Of a stretch of DNA of 64,000 nucleotides, positions 27,030 to 42,161 are shown piece after piece. Position 1 is the stretch's first letter; each line of letters begins with the position of its first letter. The notes beneath the pieces were generated by a model. It saw only the letters and a list, made by a program, of their open reading frames with translations, was not told the DNA's origin and searched no databases. This DNA is from Bugula neritina (Eukaryota; Bryozoa; Gymnolaemata; Cheilostomatida; Bugulidae): positions 18,098,698-18,162,697 of the forward strand of contig OZ037765.1 in the NCBI GenBank assembly GCA_964035545.1, read 5' to 3'. A program made the position numbers and the translations under genes.

Positions 27030-27480
27030 TGTATTTATAGTATAAGTTAAAGTATTGGACTTCGGGTAATACTTATACTAATACTAACTCACTAAGAGTA
27101 AGTCAAAATGTAACTCAAAACTGTCAAGTGTAAGTGTAATAGTTAGTCAATAGGTGTGACATTTTGATTTACATTAACTTGAACTAAAAATTAGAATAAG
27201 TTATCATAATTGATATTAGTTATAATTGCCATTGACTCTCATTATTCACTATTACTATTACTATTACTATTAGTATTAGTATTAATAGTGACTAACTCTA
27301 AGACATTAGCCTTAGGGCTTAGGCCGCTAGGGCATGAAACTGAATGGGACTATGTCTGTCGTGATCGTCTATCAGAGTCGCTATGACTATCACTATGAAT
27401 ATCAGTATGACTATTAGACTCAGTATCACTGACTATTACTATAGTATATGAATGTCTATTTGATTTTGAATTTAATATCA
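27030..27480. repeat. Cryptically simple (hexamer-like) island
   Basis: This is a run of degenerate repeats of the type ACTATTACTATTAG and TATCACTATGAATATCAG with a 3- to 6-bp period. The same flavour occurs in five other places in the window. Confidence 0.6.
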
Positions 27481-28094
27481 ATATGAATATGTATGACTTA
27501 ATAATTAGTATAAGTATAATTCTTATTCTTGAAGTTAGACACCCTTCAGGCTTTACTGGAACTATGTCTATTGCTCAATTAGTACAAGTGCAAGGATAAT
27601 TTCTTCAATATTCTTTAGCTTAGGCTTTATGCTTTGGTTATTATTACTATTGCATTTAGTTTTATGCAATGCAAGCAAGTTGATGGGATGTGTTTACTGC
27701 ATCTAGCTAGCACTTGTGTTCCGTCTAAGTCTATTGAAAGCATTTATTGAAAATTGAGGTATCCTAATCTAAAATATAAATTGAAAAACATGTTATTGGC
27801 TTAGTTATAAAATATATTATAGTAAGTTGATGTTTTATCTTTCCCATGTTTTGCTATCAAAATTATACTCGAGCTGTTTCTGCAGATACTATAAATTTCC
27901 ATCTAATTCCTGGTAATTTATTACTGTTTTTTTTCTAATTTAAATGGATATTTAGATTATGATTTTTGATCAATCAGCAATTGCTATCAAGTCCAATAGT
28001 TGAATTCTAGAGTATTGATTTCAGAGGTTGTGCAGTCTTTAATTATAATCATAATGTCTGCAAAATTAAATAATTGCTCACTGTTTTCCCTATT

Positions 28095-28256
28095 TAGGAG
28101 TAATAGAGGAGAAATTGATATAGCCTAAGTTCTTTAATTTTATTATTTAATTTTGGTTTGGGGCGAGAGTTGAAATTCTCGCAAGAACATAACTTCTTAT
28201 GCTACATTTTTAATCTGCAACACAGGCTTTTCTCAACTTCTCCATTACTGCACCTA
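28095..28256 (-). mobile_element. MITE copy 1 (about 160 bp, terminal inverted repeats)
   Basis: It is bounded by imperfect inverted ends: TAGGAGTAATAGAGGAGAA on the left, and the complement of TAGGTGCAGTAATGGAGAA on the right. Its interior matches copies 2 and 3 in reverse orientation, including the word AAGAACTTAGGCTATCT. It has no coding capacity, consistent with a miniature DNA transposon moved in trans. Confidence 0.7.
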
Positions 28257-30933
28257 CCTCGTTTTCCCAAAGGCAAATGGTTGTAAAAAAGTATACTTAT
28301 AGTAGAATATAATGGAGAATTACGAACTGTCTTACACCATGTTTGTCCCTGTTCAAACACATCAATAGGGCACAGTGTTACCATATTTGCATTCAAATTT
28401 TTCATGAAAATACCACAACTAATACTTTTTTCCTCGTGGCATCCTAAATGATATTGTTATAGTAGGGTTTTCAGATATTAAAATGTCGTAGTTGTAGAAT
28501 ATTTTGATATAGAAGTAATAAAATTGGGGTGACCAAAATGAAATTTTAAATACTTCATTTGCAGAAAGTTATGGTCATAAAACTGGTTTAAAATGTATCT
28601 TATTTGATTTGATGCAATAAAGTCAATGTTGGTGGGCTTTTTCATTTATTTGAAAATTTCATTTTTTAGTGGTATACATTTTGTTTGGTTTAAAGTAAAG
28701 CTTTTCTTATTGAAGCAAAAACAAAACTTTCCTAGAACTATGACTAGAAATGTGTAAAGAGTAACAGTTTGTAATACTTTCATTTAGAGAGCATACACAA
28801 TGTTTTTATAGCATTTCAGTTAATAAAATTTTCATTGATCGTTTTGCTTTTTCTATTGGAATAACTTTAGCTGATGTATTTCTAATCAATTATAATGCTA
28901 TAACCTGCAAAGGTAGCTTATTCAACCTTGGCTAAGGATGTAGTATTACTGATGATAATTGTCTCTGCTCTATGAACCTGGTAATTTCAAATTTTCAGAG
29001 TGTAATAATAAGAAGTTTTCCATTTTCTAATTTGTTTTGTAGAAAATGATTGACAAATTAAAGGAGGATAAAGGCTAATTTAGAGTTATCTTCACAGAAC
29101 TGTCAATTGTTGTAAGTTAGCATTACAAGTTAACATATTTTCATTTTTGACAAGCAAATTAAAATGAATTAGTATGTTTACTGCAGCTTCTACTCGAAAA
29201 TTACTGTATATTTTTTCAACTTTCTTTCACTGCTTAGCATTAGTTTGTCTTTAAGAAGTTATGTCTACATGAGTATATCAAGATGATAATAAACCAGATT
29301 TGCTTAATATTTGTAGACGCTAGTAAATCTGTTTGCATAATACTTTATGGTTGCCTAGTTTAAATTTGTAAGCAAAATTTCATATTATGAACATGATTAC
29401 AATATGTTTTTATTTTAGAAAGCAATAAGCATATCTCAAATGATATTATTCCCAAAGATTTACTACCTACATGTAACTCTACAATTGCTTTATACTGATC
29501 ATCACAATTGTCTAACATGAAAAGTAAGTGCATCTAGTTCATTGCTCATATATTTCTGATATCAGCCTATAAAGAGTTGCAAGCGTGGTACTAAGTTTTC
29601 CTCAAGCCTACCACTCCGATTTTCACTAAGTTTTAGTTTGTGCTAACCTAAAGGACTATTGGACTAAATGCTCTGAATGCAGGCTATGGCTGGTGGTTAG
29701 ATGTGAAGGGATGGAGTTTAAAAATCTACACTGGTTATTCTGTTTTCTAGTTAATTTTATGTTGGGTCTAATATATTTTTTCCTTTGAAGTATTGTTTTC
29801 AAACCATTTAGTATTGATGATAGTATTTTTAAAGTTTTTACTTATAATTTCTAAAGTGTGATTTTGACTTGGGTCAAAATTATGCCATGAAGTGGGCTAA
29901 ATTCATGTATTCATTACATTTGATTTGCGAAATCATACTGCTGGCAAATATTAATTCAAAAGCTTAACTCGCTATAAAAGAATTGCTTTTGTAGAGAACT
30001 AAAGTATTAGAAGTAAAATTGTTCAGAAAGCTATTTTGTCGAACACAACTTGTATACAAGTTGGCTTTGCAAATAGTGTTGATAGAATAATGCAGTTCAG
30101 TGCGATACAGGTCGTTTAGGTTTTATTTTGAGAATGGCTTGAAACTTTCATCAAAGCAATAAATTTTTAATACATGTATATGTTATCGGGTAAATAAAAG
30201 TAAAATTATTTTACAATTTTATGCCAAACACAGTGCTGTAATTATTTAAAAACTTGTTGCACAAATGACCTCTTTGAATTACCTCATTAGAATAAAGAGA
30301 GTATTTAGGAAAGTTGTTGATACTTTTGTAAATTATCACTTCATCTGACTCAATGATTATAAACATGACCTGTCAGACAATGCACTTCTGTCACAGAATT
30401 TAACGTTAACCTAACAAAGCCAGTTTGGTATTTATATAGTGTTAAGTATCATTGTTTTATATTTTACTAGCTAGGTGCTAAAACTGTTGCACAATTCCAG
30501 AAAAAAGTTACATGATTCAGTAAACCTATAATATTCTGTGATTATATCTTTATATTTTAGTACAAATGTCTGGTTCAACACCTTATATTCTATAGCATCT
30601 CAACTAACAGTATTTCCTATAAGTTTAAGCATCAGTTTCTTTTTTGTTGTTGCGATTCTGCAACTCCAAAGTGTACTTTATCTAAGAATTGACCGAGTAT
30701 ACATGATTGAATATCTTGCATTAAATATTAATAAGATATACAGAAATATTAAAAATTATGTTGAATTAACTTATTGTTGATTGGTACAATTTTGCAAAAT
30801 CTATCTGACTTCTGGGATGATATTTTTCTATTATTATAAAAATCTATTTTTGTCTCAATTATAAAAAATTCAAGTTATAGAAATATTATATACAGTTGTT
30901 TCTTTTGGTGAACAATAAACCTTCTTATTGCAG

Positions 30934-33797
<2,864 letters not shown>

Positions 33798-34558
33798 ATG
33801 CATAGACCTTCACTTTATGATTAATTGGTAGATTGGGCCATCTATTGATGAAACAAAATTATTCATAGCGTATATAATCAGCTACAAACATTGACCAGGC
33901 AATTCTGTCTTTCTGCTGGAATATATTTTGTGTCTAGCCCAGTACACACCTACATTACTAGTATCTTGATTTGATTGCCTTAATATCAAAGTTGTGTTTC
34001 AAGGGTTAAATGATATATATCTTCAAATTATCTTTTTGCAGCTTTAAGTTTTAGCCTAAATTGTAGTTGAATTGTCCTTCACTGTAAATATGGTGTAGGT
34101 GCATGCGTGTATTTTAAACTTAAAACTTTCAGGATAACAGTTAAAGCTGACAAAAATATATTATAATAAATCTATTAGTTCTCTAAATATTGACGTAACA
34201 AAATAACACAGTAAACTTGATATCTATTATTGTCTACACTGTATAACTTGAAATGTCAAAGTCTGTATGAAATAATTTTAATTCCTGCTTATAATTTCAG
34301 TTAATAATTTGGCTGAGCAGTTTTAACAAAGTATCTCATTAATGCAGTTATACTGTGTTGAAAAATAAAGTTTGGTTCATAATTAATACATTGATTTGTC
34401 CTGTAACATTTCAACTATCCACTGATTCAAATATAGGATCATACAAATAATTTATAGAAAACATGTAAAAAATATATAATCGTCTGTGATTAATACGGTA
34501 AACAAAAATATAAATCATTAATAACTTTGACCCTCCACCCTCCTACCAACAGGTGATC
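33798..34558. other. Convergent 3' flanks of GSK3 (+) and LRRC58 (-)
   Basis: No coding exon. A plus-strand AATAAA at about 34363 is the likely GSK3 polyadenylation signal, which would leave the GSK3 3' end within about 200 bp of the LRRC58 stop at 34559. Confidence 0.55.
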
Positions 34559-35950
34559 TCAGCCCAAAAGCACTCTTTTGATTCGCTTTCTGGCTTCTAA
34601 TAACTCTTCGTCAGACTCTGAGTCACTGCTGCCTTCAACATGAGGCCGATTATCCGAGCAGTTTGGAGAGCAAAGATACTGCAGCAAAGGAAGTCTGTAT
34701 TTCCCACAGAAATCCACAAATTTCACGTGTTCAACTTTAGCTGAGAAGAAAACTCCTATAAAATACAAAACATAACATCACTTAGAAAGGCGTGCTATAT
34801 TGCTGAGATTTGGCATTGATTTCTACATGGTAGAACTTACCTTTACATCTTGGGTTGACGCATTTATTAGCAGACTTTAAATACTGGTCTAAACATCTAG
34901 GAATCGCATTCTTTGTGTAAGTAATGTGATTCAACTTGATAACCCGACCAGACAACTCCAAGAGAGATGGTACTTCATAAGTCATTCCCTGTATAAATTT
35001 CACAACAAGGGGGTTGTTTCTTAGACTCAGCTCCACAAGATTTATGGCAACAATTTCTGGGGGCAATGTCGCCAGCTTGTTATTATGTAGGCTCAGACTT
35101 TTCAACTTTCTTAGATACATTAATGTCTTGGGAAGACTTTGTAGCCGGTTTCCAGCTAAGTTTAGGTTAGTAAGATGGGTCAGAGATCCTACTTCTTCGG
35201 GAATACAACGTAGCAAATTATCCCCCATGTTGAGCACCTCTAAACTGCAAATATATAAAAACTAGGTCACTAATCTAAATTTAAGACAACACTGGAAGAA
35301 TTTAGAGGCAGACTTTCTATTGCTAGATCATACACAGATGATCAAATTACATCTTTTCACATTAAAAAACACAGAACGCAACAACACAATAGTGTTGCTA
35401 TGAGCATACACGTGTTACAGTTATACATCAAACCTTAGTCACCAGGCAACAGCATGTATGTATTATAAAAAACCAACCTGTGAATATGGTGTATCAAGTT
35501 TGGCATTTCCTCAATCCTGTTGGAGGCCAGGTACAACTTCTGAATTTGCGGCATGTGAATTAATGGAGATGGAAATTCCGTAAACCTGTTGCCACTTAGA
35601 TTAATAGCTTGAAGTGAGTGTAACTGGTCAAAATTTTTAGGTAGAGAATCATTGTCTAAATTGTTATTTTTAACCACAAGGGTTTGCAAAAAAGATAGTC
35701 TTCCAATCTCTTCTGCAATATGACAAAGTCCATTATTACTAGCATCAAGAATTACTAGATTAGAGAAAGTTCCGATTGCCCCAGGAAGTATACCAATGCT
35801 GTTATGGTGAATTTGTAAACTTAAAATCTGATCTCGCTCCGTAATAGGAAGACGATCTTCGGGAAATGTATGGAATCCATTACGAGACAAGTCTTTGCTG
35901 TTTAAATCAGTCCAATACTGGTTCCATGGTCTTTCTTCTCTAGAGCCCAT
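34559..35950 (-). CDS. LRRC58: Leucine-rich repeat-containing protein 58 (3 exons)
   Basis: Exons on the minus strand: 35950-35478, 35244-34841, 34755-34559, giving about 357 aa (human 371). Residues about 40-255 are a run of 22-24-residue leucine-rich repeats of the LxxLxLxxNxLxxLP type. The family-specific C-terminal domain follows: SLRNNPLVVKF, a CVNPRCKG pair, VEHVKFVDFCGKYRLPLLQY, and LCSPNC. It ends with an acidic Ser-rich stretch and KRVLLG, the same ending as vertebrate LRRC58. The conserved cysteines look like a small metal-binding fold. I recall the family being proposed as a substrate receptor for cullin E3 ligases, but nothing in the sequence alone proves this. The ATG at 35950 is the first in frame. 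Confidence 0.95.
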
Positions 35951-36412
35951 GCTTTTATTTTCAAGACTAGAAATATGCCTGCAATAAAGAGACTAGCTTT
36001 GCACACATGACATAAAATAGAATGCCACAAATTTTACATGTATTTGTTTTACCAAAGGACGCAAGTCAAATTTTTGGTCAAATACTAAAACAAGCAACCT
36101 TTGCTACTCCGAAACAGTGCTCTGTTTTCTTATACTTTAATGTGGTGAAACTTAATTTCAAGATGATAAATACACCTCTCCAGATACTTTTTATAGGGCA
36201 CCTGTTCAAAGGCACCACAAGACCTCTATTATAACTGCAAACCATTGCTGACATGACTAGCCCAGCCATCAATAAAACCATAATTTTCATTAAAAATAGT
36301 AGTTACTCTAAAAGCTTCCTGGTATATCAAATTATTTGTCTTTTATAGTTACAACACAATAGTTATAATAATACTTAATATTGAAATGCAATACTTTCTG
36401 CAAACATAAGAA
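35951..36412. other. 5' flank of LRRC58
   Basis: No exon recognised. It may contain the LRRC58 5' UTR and promoter. I saw no clear TATA-type or other core element. Confidence 0.4.
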
Positions 36413-36626
36413 GCAGCCGTGGTCTAGGGGTTAGAGCGTTCGGTTAGTAGACACGAAGTTGTGAGTTCAAACCCCAACAAAGGCCATTGGTGATGTTAGG
36501 AAAAGCATCCAGTCATAATTGCTCCTATGCCTCAACTGAATAAGTTTTTAGCCCAATTTAACAAAAACCCCTTCCATCAGGGGTTTTCTCACAGGAATGG
36601 TGACTATAAACTTGTGTAAGTTTACG
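36413..36626 (+). mobile_element. tRNA-derived SINE, copy 1
   Basis: The head resembles a tRNA with pol III promoter boxes: A box TGGTCTAGGGG at about 36419 and B box GAGTTCAAACC at about 36463. It is followed by a non-tRNA body with an internal hairpin (AACCCC...GGGGTT around CTTCCATCA). The body matches the inverted copy at 44067-44282 along its length, so this is a SINE family and not a functional tRNA gene. Confidence 0.85.
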
Positions 36627-37189
36627 ACATATCATACGTATCTAGAAAATATAAAACATTTACTCTATATATAAGTTTGATAGAATTTAGCATTTATTGC
36701 CATATTTTATTTTCATAATGTAATACATAGAGTACTAATTACATTATTTTGAAAATAATTATATAACTTCAATATAATAACATAAATAAAGTGATTTACC
36801 ATAAATAATAGTGCTAAATTAATATTTTCCACTGTATTTTGTATCATATACCAATGATTAAAAGTCAACACTTTTAAAAATAGGAATAAATATCAAAAAA
36901 AATAGTGTTACTTCAATATCATATTACTTTAGGATTTATTAGGAAATTAGCCCAAGCATGGGCTTTTCCACAAATCCTTTTCCTGCTAGTTCAATCGTAT
37001 TTACACACCACAGCCACCTAAATTTATGTAACTCTTTGATACAATTTTTGCATGTTTAACACTGTTAGCGCTTCAGAAAAAACAGCTATAATGCATAAGT
37101 ACAAATGTTTAATATGAATGTTATATTAGTAATAACTAAGAAGCATCACATAATTCAGTTTATGTCTATAATTGTCAATTTAATGGCCC

Positions 37190-38370
37190 AACTGCAGCTA
37201 TGATTACCAATATTATCATAACTATTAGTATTACTGAGTATGATTTCTGACTAATGGCCCTTAAGTATGAAACTAAATGTCTAGCTGCATGATTGTCTCA
37301 TAACATACTGGGAATAATAATTGGATTGCTGGTCTGACATCCATTCTGTGGAAATTAGTATTAGAACTACTACTAGTAAAAGATGTAGCTCTGTTACAGT
37401 GACAGACTCGGTAAGTTATATTTATACTTTGAGTTGGTTACTGATACCATTACTACTACTATTACTACTAGCACTTCGTGCATTCACAGGAGCCAATCGG
37501 CAATCTGTACAAACAAAAACTCTTTGCCATAAGATATTCATAAAGTTTAAACACCTGCCAACCGTTCAGCATGAAGTATGAACATTCAGTTTCACATTGA
37601 TTCTAATCATAATGATAGTGGTAGTAATTGTGATTGAGTCATAGCTTCGGACTTGCATACATCTGCAATATAATTAACTTGAGTAGCAAATTTTTAGTTA
37701 CAAATTGCCATTTCTTTTACTATTAGATTACTATTAGTTATAGTATAACTATTCGTATTACTATAAGTATAACATTAACTATAAATATAAGTATTAGTAT
37801 AATATTAACTTAAAGTTAATGCTTTACCATTTTCATTATCATTATTAATTTCATTCATTATAAATCTCGTAATAATTTTAATATAAATAATCATTATATA
37901 TAATTATAATAATCTTACTTGTGATTATCATAATCATTATGATAACCACTACGACTATGACTATCAGAATGAGAATCATAATGACAATCATTATCAATTA
38001 TCATCAATGATATCGATATCATTATGATTATGATAACGAAGTGATAATAAATAATCATAACGCTTAGTTTTACAGTTACACCAACACTAATACTAATAGT
38101 AATAGTAATTGTAAATCAGTAAGTGTAACACTCACACTGACAGTTTGAGTTTAACGTACAGTTCGAGTTTGACTTTGACTTTGAGTTAGTGTGTTAGTGT
38201 TACTCTTAGTCTTACACTTGCAGTTACTCTAACTTTTACGCTTAGTCTTAGTCATACTAATAGTAATATAGTTAATGTTATAGTTATACTTATATACTTA
38301 TACTTATAGTTATACTGATACTCATAGTCATACTCATACTCATAGTCATAGTGATACTGATAGTGTGAAA
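37190..38370. repeat. Cryptically simple hexamer-like island
   Basis: Extended degenerate repeats with a roughly 6-bp period. They are clearest at 38220-38365, where units of the form TACTCA, TAGTCA and TACTGA follow each other. No coding exon seen. It lies upstream of PEX19, whose first exon shows the same periodicity. Confidence 0.65.
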
Positions 38371-39413
38371 ATCAAAATGAAAATGATATTTATTAACTTC
38401 TAGTTGCAACCAGTCAATTTGTTATAACTTTGCCAATACTATGTCTATATTCAAATTTATAAAATAAGATTTGGAATCCCACAGCATCATACTGATAATG
38501 ATACATTTACAGTGAGTATTGTGCAAGTATTCGATGATTCAACGCAGATCGGATGCATCGAAGTGTAAACAATCTCGTGAAATGTATGACACGCAAAGCC
38601 TGAGTGGCCCTTAGTTGTGTTCAAAGTTCAAAGGGCCATAGAGCAATGTTACACAGTTAAGGTAGGATAACTCTATACTAGAGACGCTTATAGTATCATC
38701 TCAATAACAATATAACTATAATAATATTATTATATCCATTGAACTATATTATAGTTTCAGTTCATTGATTATATCTGCACGTGTACTTGGAGGAGACAAC
38801 TTTGATTTGCACGAAAGAATCAAAAGCTCTACTGAAATAGAAAATTAAATGTAACAAGTACATTCAAATAATATAACATATTGTTTTTTGAAAGTTTTAA
38901 GTTGTTAAGTTTCAACAGACCCTTCTATACCTTATCTAATGGCATTAGAAAACTGCCAACCACCACTGATGACTGCCTACAAGTACAATGCATATTGAGT
39001 AAAAGTGACAAAAAATCAATAAAATAGAATACATTTACCTACAAAATTGCTTCATATTGCATAAAATAAAGTATACGTCATTTGTGGGGGGGTTATTTTT
39101 GCTGACTCACGGTTAAATAACATATTATTGTAATAATAATTATATTCATGTATGCATTTGTGCGAGAAAACCTATATGAACCGCTCAGAAAATATTAGTG
39201 TTATCCTCTCTTTATAAAAACTTAAGCTTTATTTATCGCAGTCAGTCTATGTCAAGGTTGTTTTTCACTCTGATCTGAAGCTCATTATTTTTGCTTTATG
39301 ATTTTAAATATTATAATACTTAGTTAGTTTAGGTATTTTAATTGTACTTTGGATCCGCTTCTTCACAATAAAACTGATTAAAGTAGTTTTTTTTGGTAAA
39401 TTTGAGTAGCAGT
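38371..39413. other. PEX19 5' flank
   Basis: No exon recognised. Short matches to 26650-26700 in inverse orientation, around CTATAGAGTTATCCTAC, suggest an old shared repeat. Confidence 0.35.
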
Positions 39414-41910
39414 ATGAGTAGCGAACGACACTCTCAAACTGCAAGTAAAAATAATACTGAGTCTGATGCAAAAAACACGTGTGGTACTGATACTGGTACT
39501 GGTAGTGATACTTACAGTTACACTAACACTAGCAGTGACACAGCAAATCAAAAGGAAAACGGTTGTGTTGGAGTAGAGCCTGACGTAAACGAAGAAACTG
39601 TTAAGATAAAATCCAATTCATCTCATTCTGATTGTGATGGTCATACGGAGACTTATAGTTACAGTGATTCACATTCAAATTTCGATGAGTTAGAAGAGCA
39701 GGGTGAAGTTGATGCTGAATTAGAAGATTTACTTGATGGTAGGCTAGTACTACTACAAGTACTAGTAGTGATAATTAATTGTATACTTATACTTATAATA
39801 CTATTAGTATTACTATTGGACTTGAAGTTAGTTCTACTAGTCCTAAGTACTCAAGTAGACAGTAGTACTCACATTCACAGTCACTAGTGCCAGTATGAGT
39901 AGTACTAGTTATATTTAATTTTATAATTTATTAATATTTCATTATTATTATTAGTATATTTGTAACTTAAGTCGTAGCTTATAATTCTGGAAAAATGGTT
40001 GGAATACCTTAACCAAAGCATCACTACTTTTATTTTCTAGACTGCTTCTAGGATGTCATAATTGTGCAGAGCAGAGTTTTAGCATTATTGAAAGTTGATT
40101 TTGTAGTCGCAAGTCACAATTTCTTCTTGTCAAAAGAAAAGAACATTTTCAGTAGACTCTCTTTTCAAAGTTTTTGCTTACTAAATTTTTGCAATAAAAA
40201 TAATATTAAAAAATATTTTCATTTCAAAGTCGTCAAAAGTGAGCTTGTGATTTACACCATTTTCAGAAAGCCTTGCTGATCTTACTACCTATACAACAAC
40301 TGCGAAGGAAAAAGTAAACATAGCAGAATCTGATGCTCCACCATCAGGCACATCATCACATGCCAAAGCTGAAAATGTAGGCAGACTCGCATTTATTATT
40401 TTTATTTCTCTTCCTTGAGCATAACTTGCGGTGTCATTTGTATAGATATATTCTTAGTGATTGCCAAGGTACGGCTATTTAATAATTACTGTAGCAGTTA
40501 TTTGTTGGTTGATAAGTAGAGCAGCAGTGGTTTGAATAATTTGGATAAAGTTTTAATCACTATTATATTGCAGTTACTTTTAAAATGAAGTTAATTAATT
40601 TCCATTTGTCTGTAACAGAAAAATAACTAATGACAAATTGTATGATTGCTCTAGTTAGCTAAAATTAAAGGTTATCCTTTTAAGAGAGTAATCGAAAAAG
40701 GAGGTTCCACTGAGAGGGTGCTTTAGAAAGTCGTGAAGTTTAGTACTGGGGTTTAAAGCACCTTGGTGAATTACCAATACCTTTTCTCTGTTATCAGGAA
40801 AAAGATGCATTCATGCAAGCTCTGTTGGATGGAGCTATGGGTCAATCTGATTCATCTGCAGCAATTGAAGAACACCTGAAAGAGCTACTGAAAGATGATC
40901 CTCTAGCTATGTCAGAGTTTGAAAAGCTTAGTAATCCATCTACAGGTCAGGCATATTAACTCTCCGTTAGTAAAACTTCTAGAAAGTTTTACATGCTCCC
41001 AATTGTTATTCATAGGCTAACAAATTGCATCTTATTACTCTGATTGTAGAAAGAGAATCACAAAAGGATTTTGCAGATACTTTAGCAGAGACACTATCTA
41101 GTCTTTCTGAAAATGCAAAGTCTTTGCAGGTACAATAATTGCTATTCACCAACATAAAGATCCATTGTTAGTTCTATTTGCAGCATGCAAGCATTAACAT
41201 ATTTTTATTGATAGGGACAGTTATCTGAAGATGAGTTAGTAAAGACTTTACAACAATCACTTGGTCTAGATGAAACTCCAGATGGACCAGATGGTGATGG
41301 CTTCATGCCACTCATGCAAAACATGATGTCCAGTTTATTATCTAAGGACATATTGTACCCTTCATTAAAAGATTTAGCTGACAAAGTGAGTAATTGAAGA
41401 CTGAAGACTTTTGTGTTATCAGTAAATTTTGTATTTCTGGTTTTAATTTGATTTACTGCTTTGCCTGTTGGTGCAAGTTTAAACTGTTTTTCTAGTATCC
41501 AAGCTGGTTGAGTGCTAATAATGGTAAACTTCCAAAGAAGCAGTTTGATGTATACACCAGACAGTTCGACATAGTATCAAGATTGTGTGACCTTTACCAC
41601 TCAGAGAAATCAACAGATAGTCAGCAAGTCAAAGATGAAAGATTTGAAAAAATTCTAAATTTAATGACTGAGGTTGGTTGCTTATGATGAACTAAGTAAA
41701 GCTCCCGCTGTGTCTACATGAGCTTATATTTATATTATATACAATACTCAGTCTCTGTTTCACCAAGTGTGTTATGATGGTTTCTATTTATAGATGCAGG
41801 ATTGTGGTCCACCTCCAAAAGAAATTGTCGGAGAAGTGGCTCCAGGATTAAACTTTGATGCCTCTGGGAATCCACAATTCCCTGGTATGGAGCAATGCTC
41901 AATCATGTAA
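39414..41910 (+). CDS. PEX19: Peroxin 19 (peroxisomal membrane protein chaperone), 7 exons
   Basis: PEX19 binds newly made peroxisomal membrane proteins in the cytosol and delivers them to PEX3. Exons: 39414-39738, 40267-40376, 40798-40945, 41050-41129, 41215-41385, 41496-41672, 41794-41910, giving about 375 aa (human 299). The N-terminal helix that binds PEX3 is recognisable as EVDAELEDLLD near residue 100. The C-terminal cargo-binding domain carries LLSKDILYPSLKDLADKYPSWL. The protein ends in the CaaX box CSIM, a farnesylation signal as in human. The start is the ATG at 39414. About 95 residues before the PEX3-binding helix are an extra Ser/Thr-rich extension with alternating Thr/Ser-X pairs. 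It encodes the same hexamer periodicity seen in nearby non-coding DNA. A polyadenylation signal lies at 42028-42033. Confidence 0.96.
39739..39910 (+). repeat. Hexamer-like simple sequence continuing from PEX19 exon 1 into intron 1
   Basis: Immediately after the exon 1 donor the DNA continues as ACTA/AGTA words, and at about 39858-39900 shows the same 6-bp phase (ACTCACATTCACAGTCACTAG) as the coding repeat upstream. Confidence 0.6.
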
Positions 41911-41969
41911 CTGCTCCGAGGGCTTTTAATAACGTGTTTACATATATGCAATCTGTAATTTAATGTACT

Positions 41970-42033
41970 TTTATTATATATAAATTATGTAATTTATTGA
42001 TTATTTTCTTCAAAAAATTTCAAATGCAATAAA
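41970..42033. promoter_or_regulatory. Overlapping polyadenylation signals of convergent genes
   Basis: Plus-strand AATAAA at 42028-42033 fits PEX19. Minus-strand AATAAA at 41993-41998, and a second at 41970-41975, fit the opposing gene whose stop is at 42162. Each signal lies past the other gene's signal, so the mature 3' ends should overlap by several tens of bases. Confidence 0.5.
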
Positions 42034-42161
42034 TTAAAAAAAAATTTGATTACAAGTATAATACAAAGGTATGTGTTCATAATATCTAGATGGTATGAAA
42101 AATGTAAAATATATTGGAATATTTCACAAAGTTAAAGTAGCCAGTGTAACCAAGTTATAAT

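Larger units (their letters stand above)
25753..30933. other. Intergenic region and probable GSK3 5' region
   Basis: I could identify no exon with confidence. The NOL10 3' end lies near AATAAA at about 25864. Cryptically simple DNA covers about 27030-27480, and a MITE lies at 28095-28256. GSK3 lacks its start exon in my model, so that exon is most likely here. Three phase-compatible ATG exons exist (26786, 29517 and 30566), but none matches a known GSK3 N-terminus. Confidence 0.45.

Noticed and set aside
36413-36486. Possible functional tRNA gene
   Set aside because: The tRNA-like head continues into a body shared with a second copy flanked by a target duplication, so it is a SINE; the cloverleaf is also imperfect.
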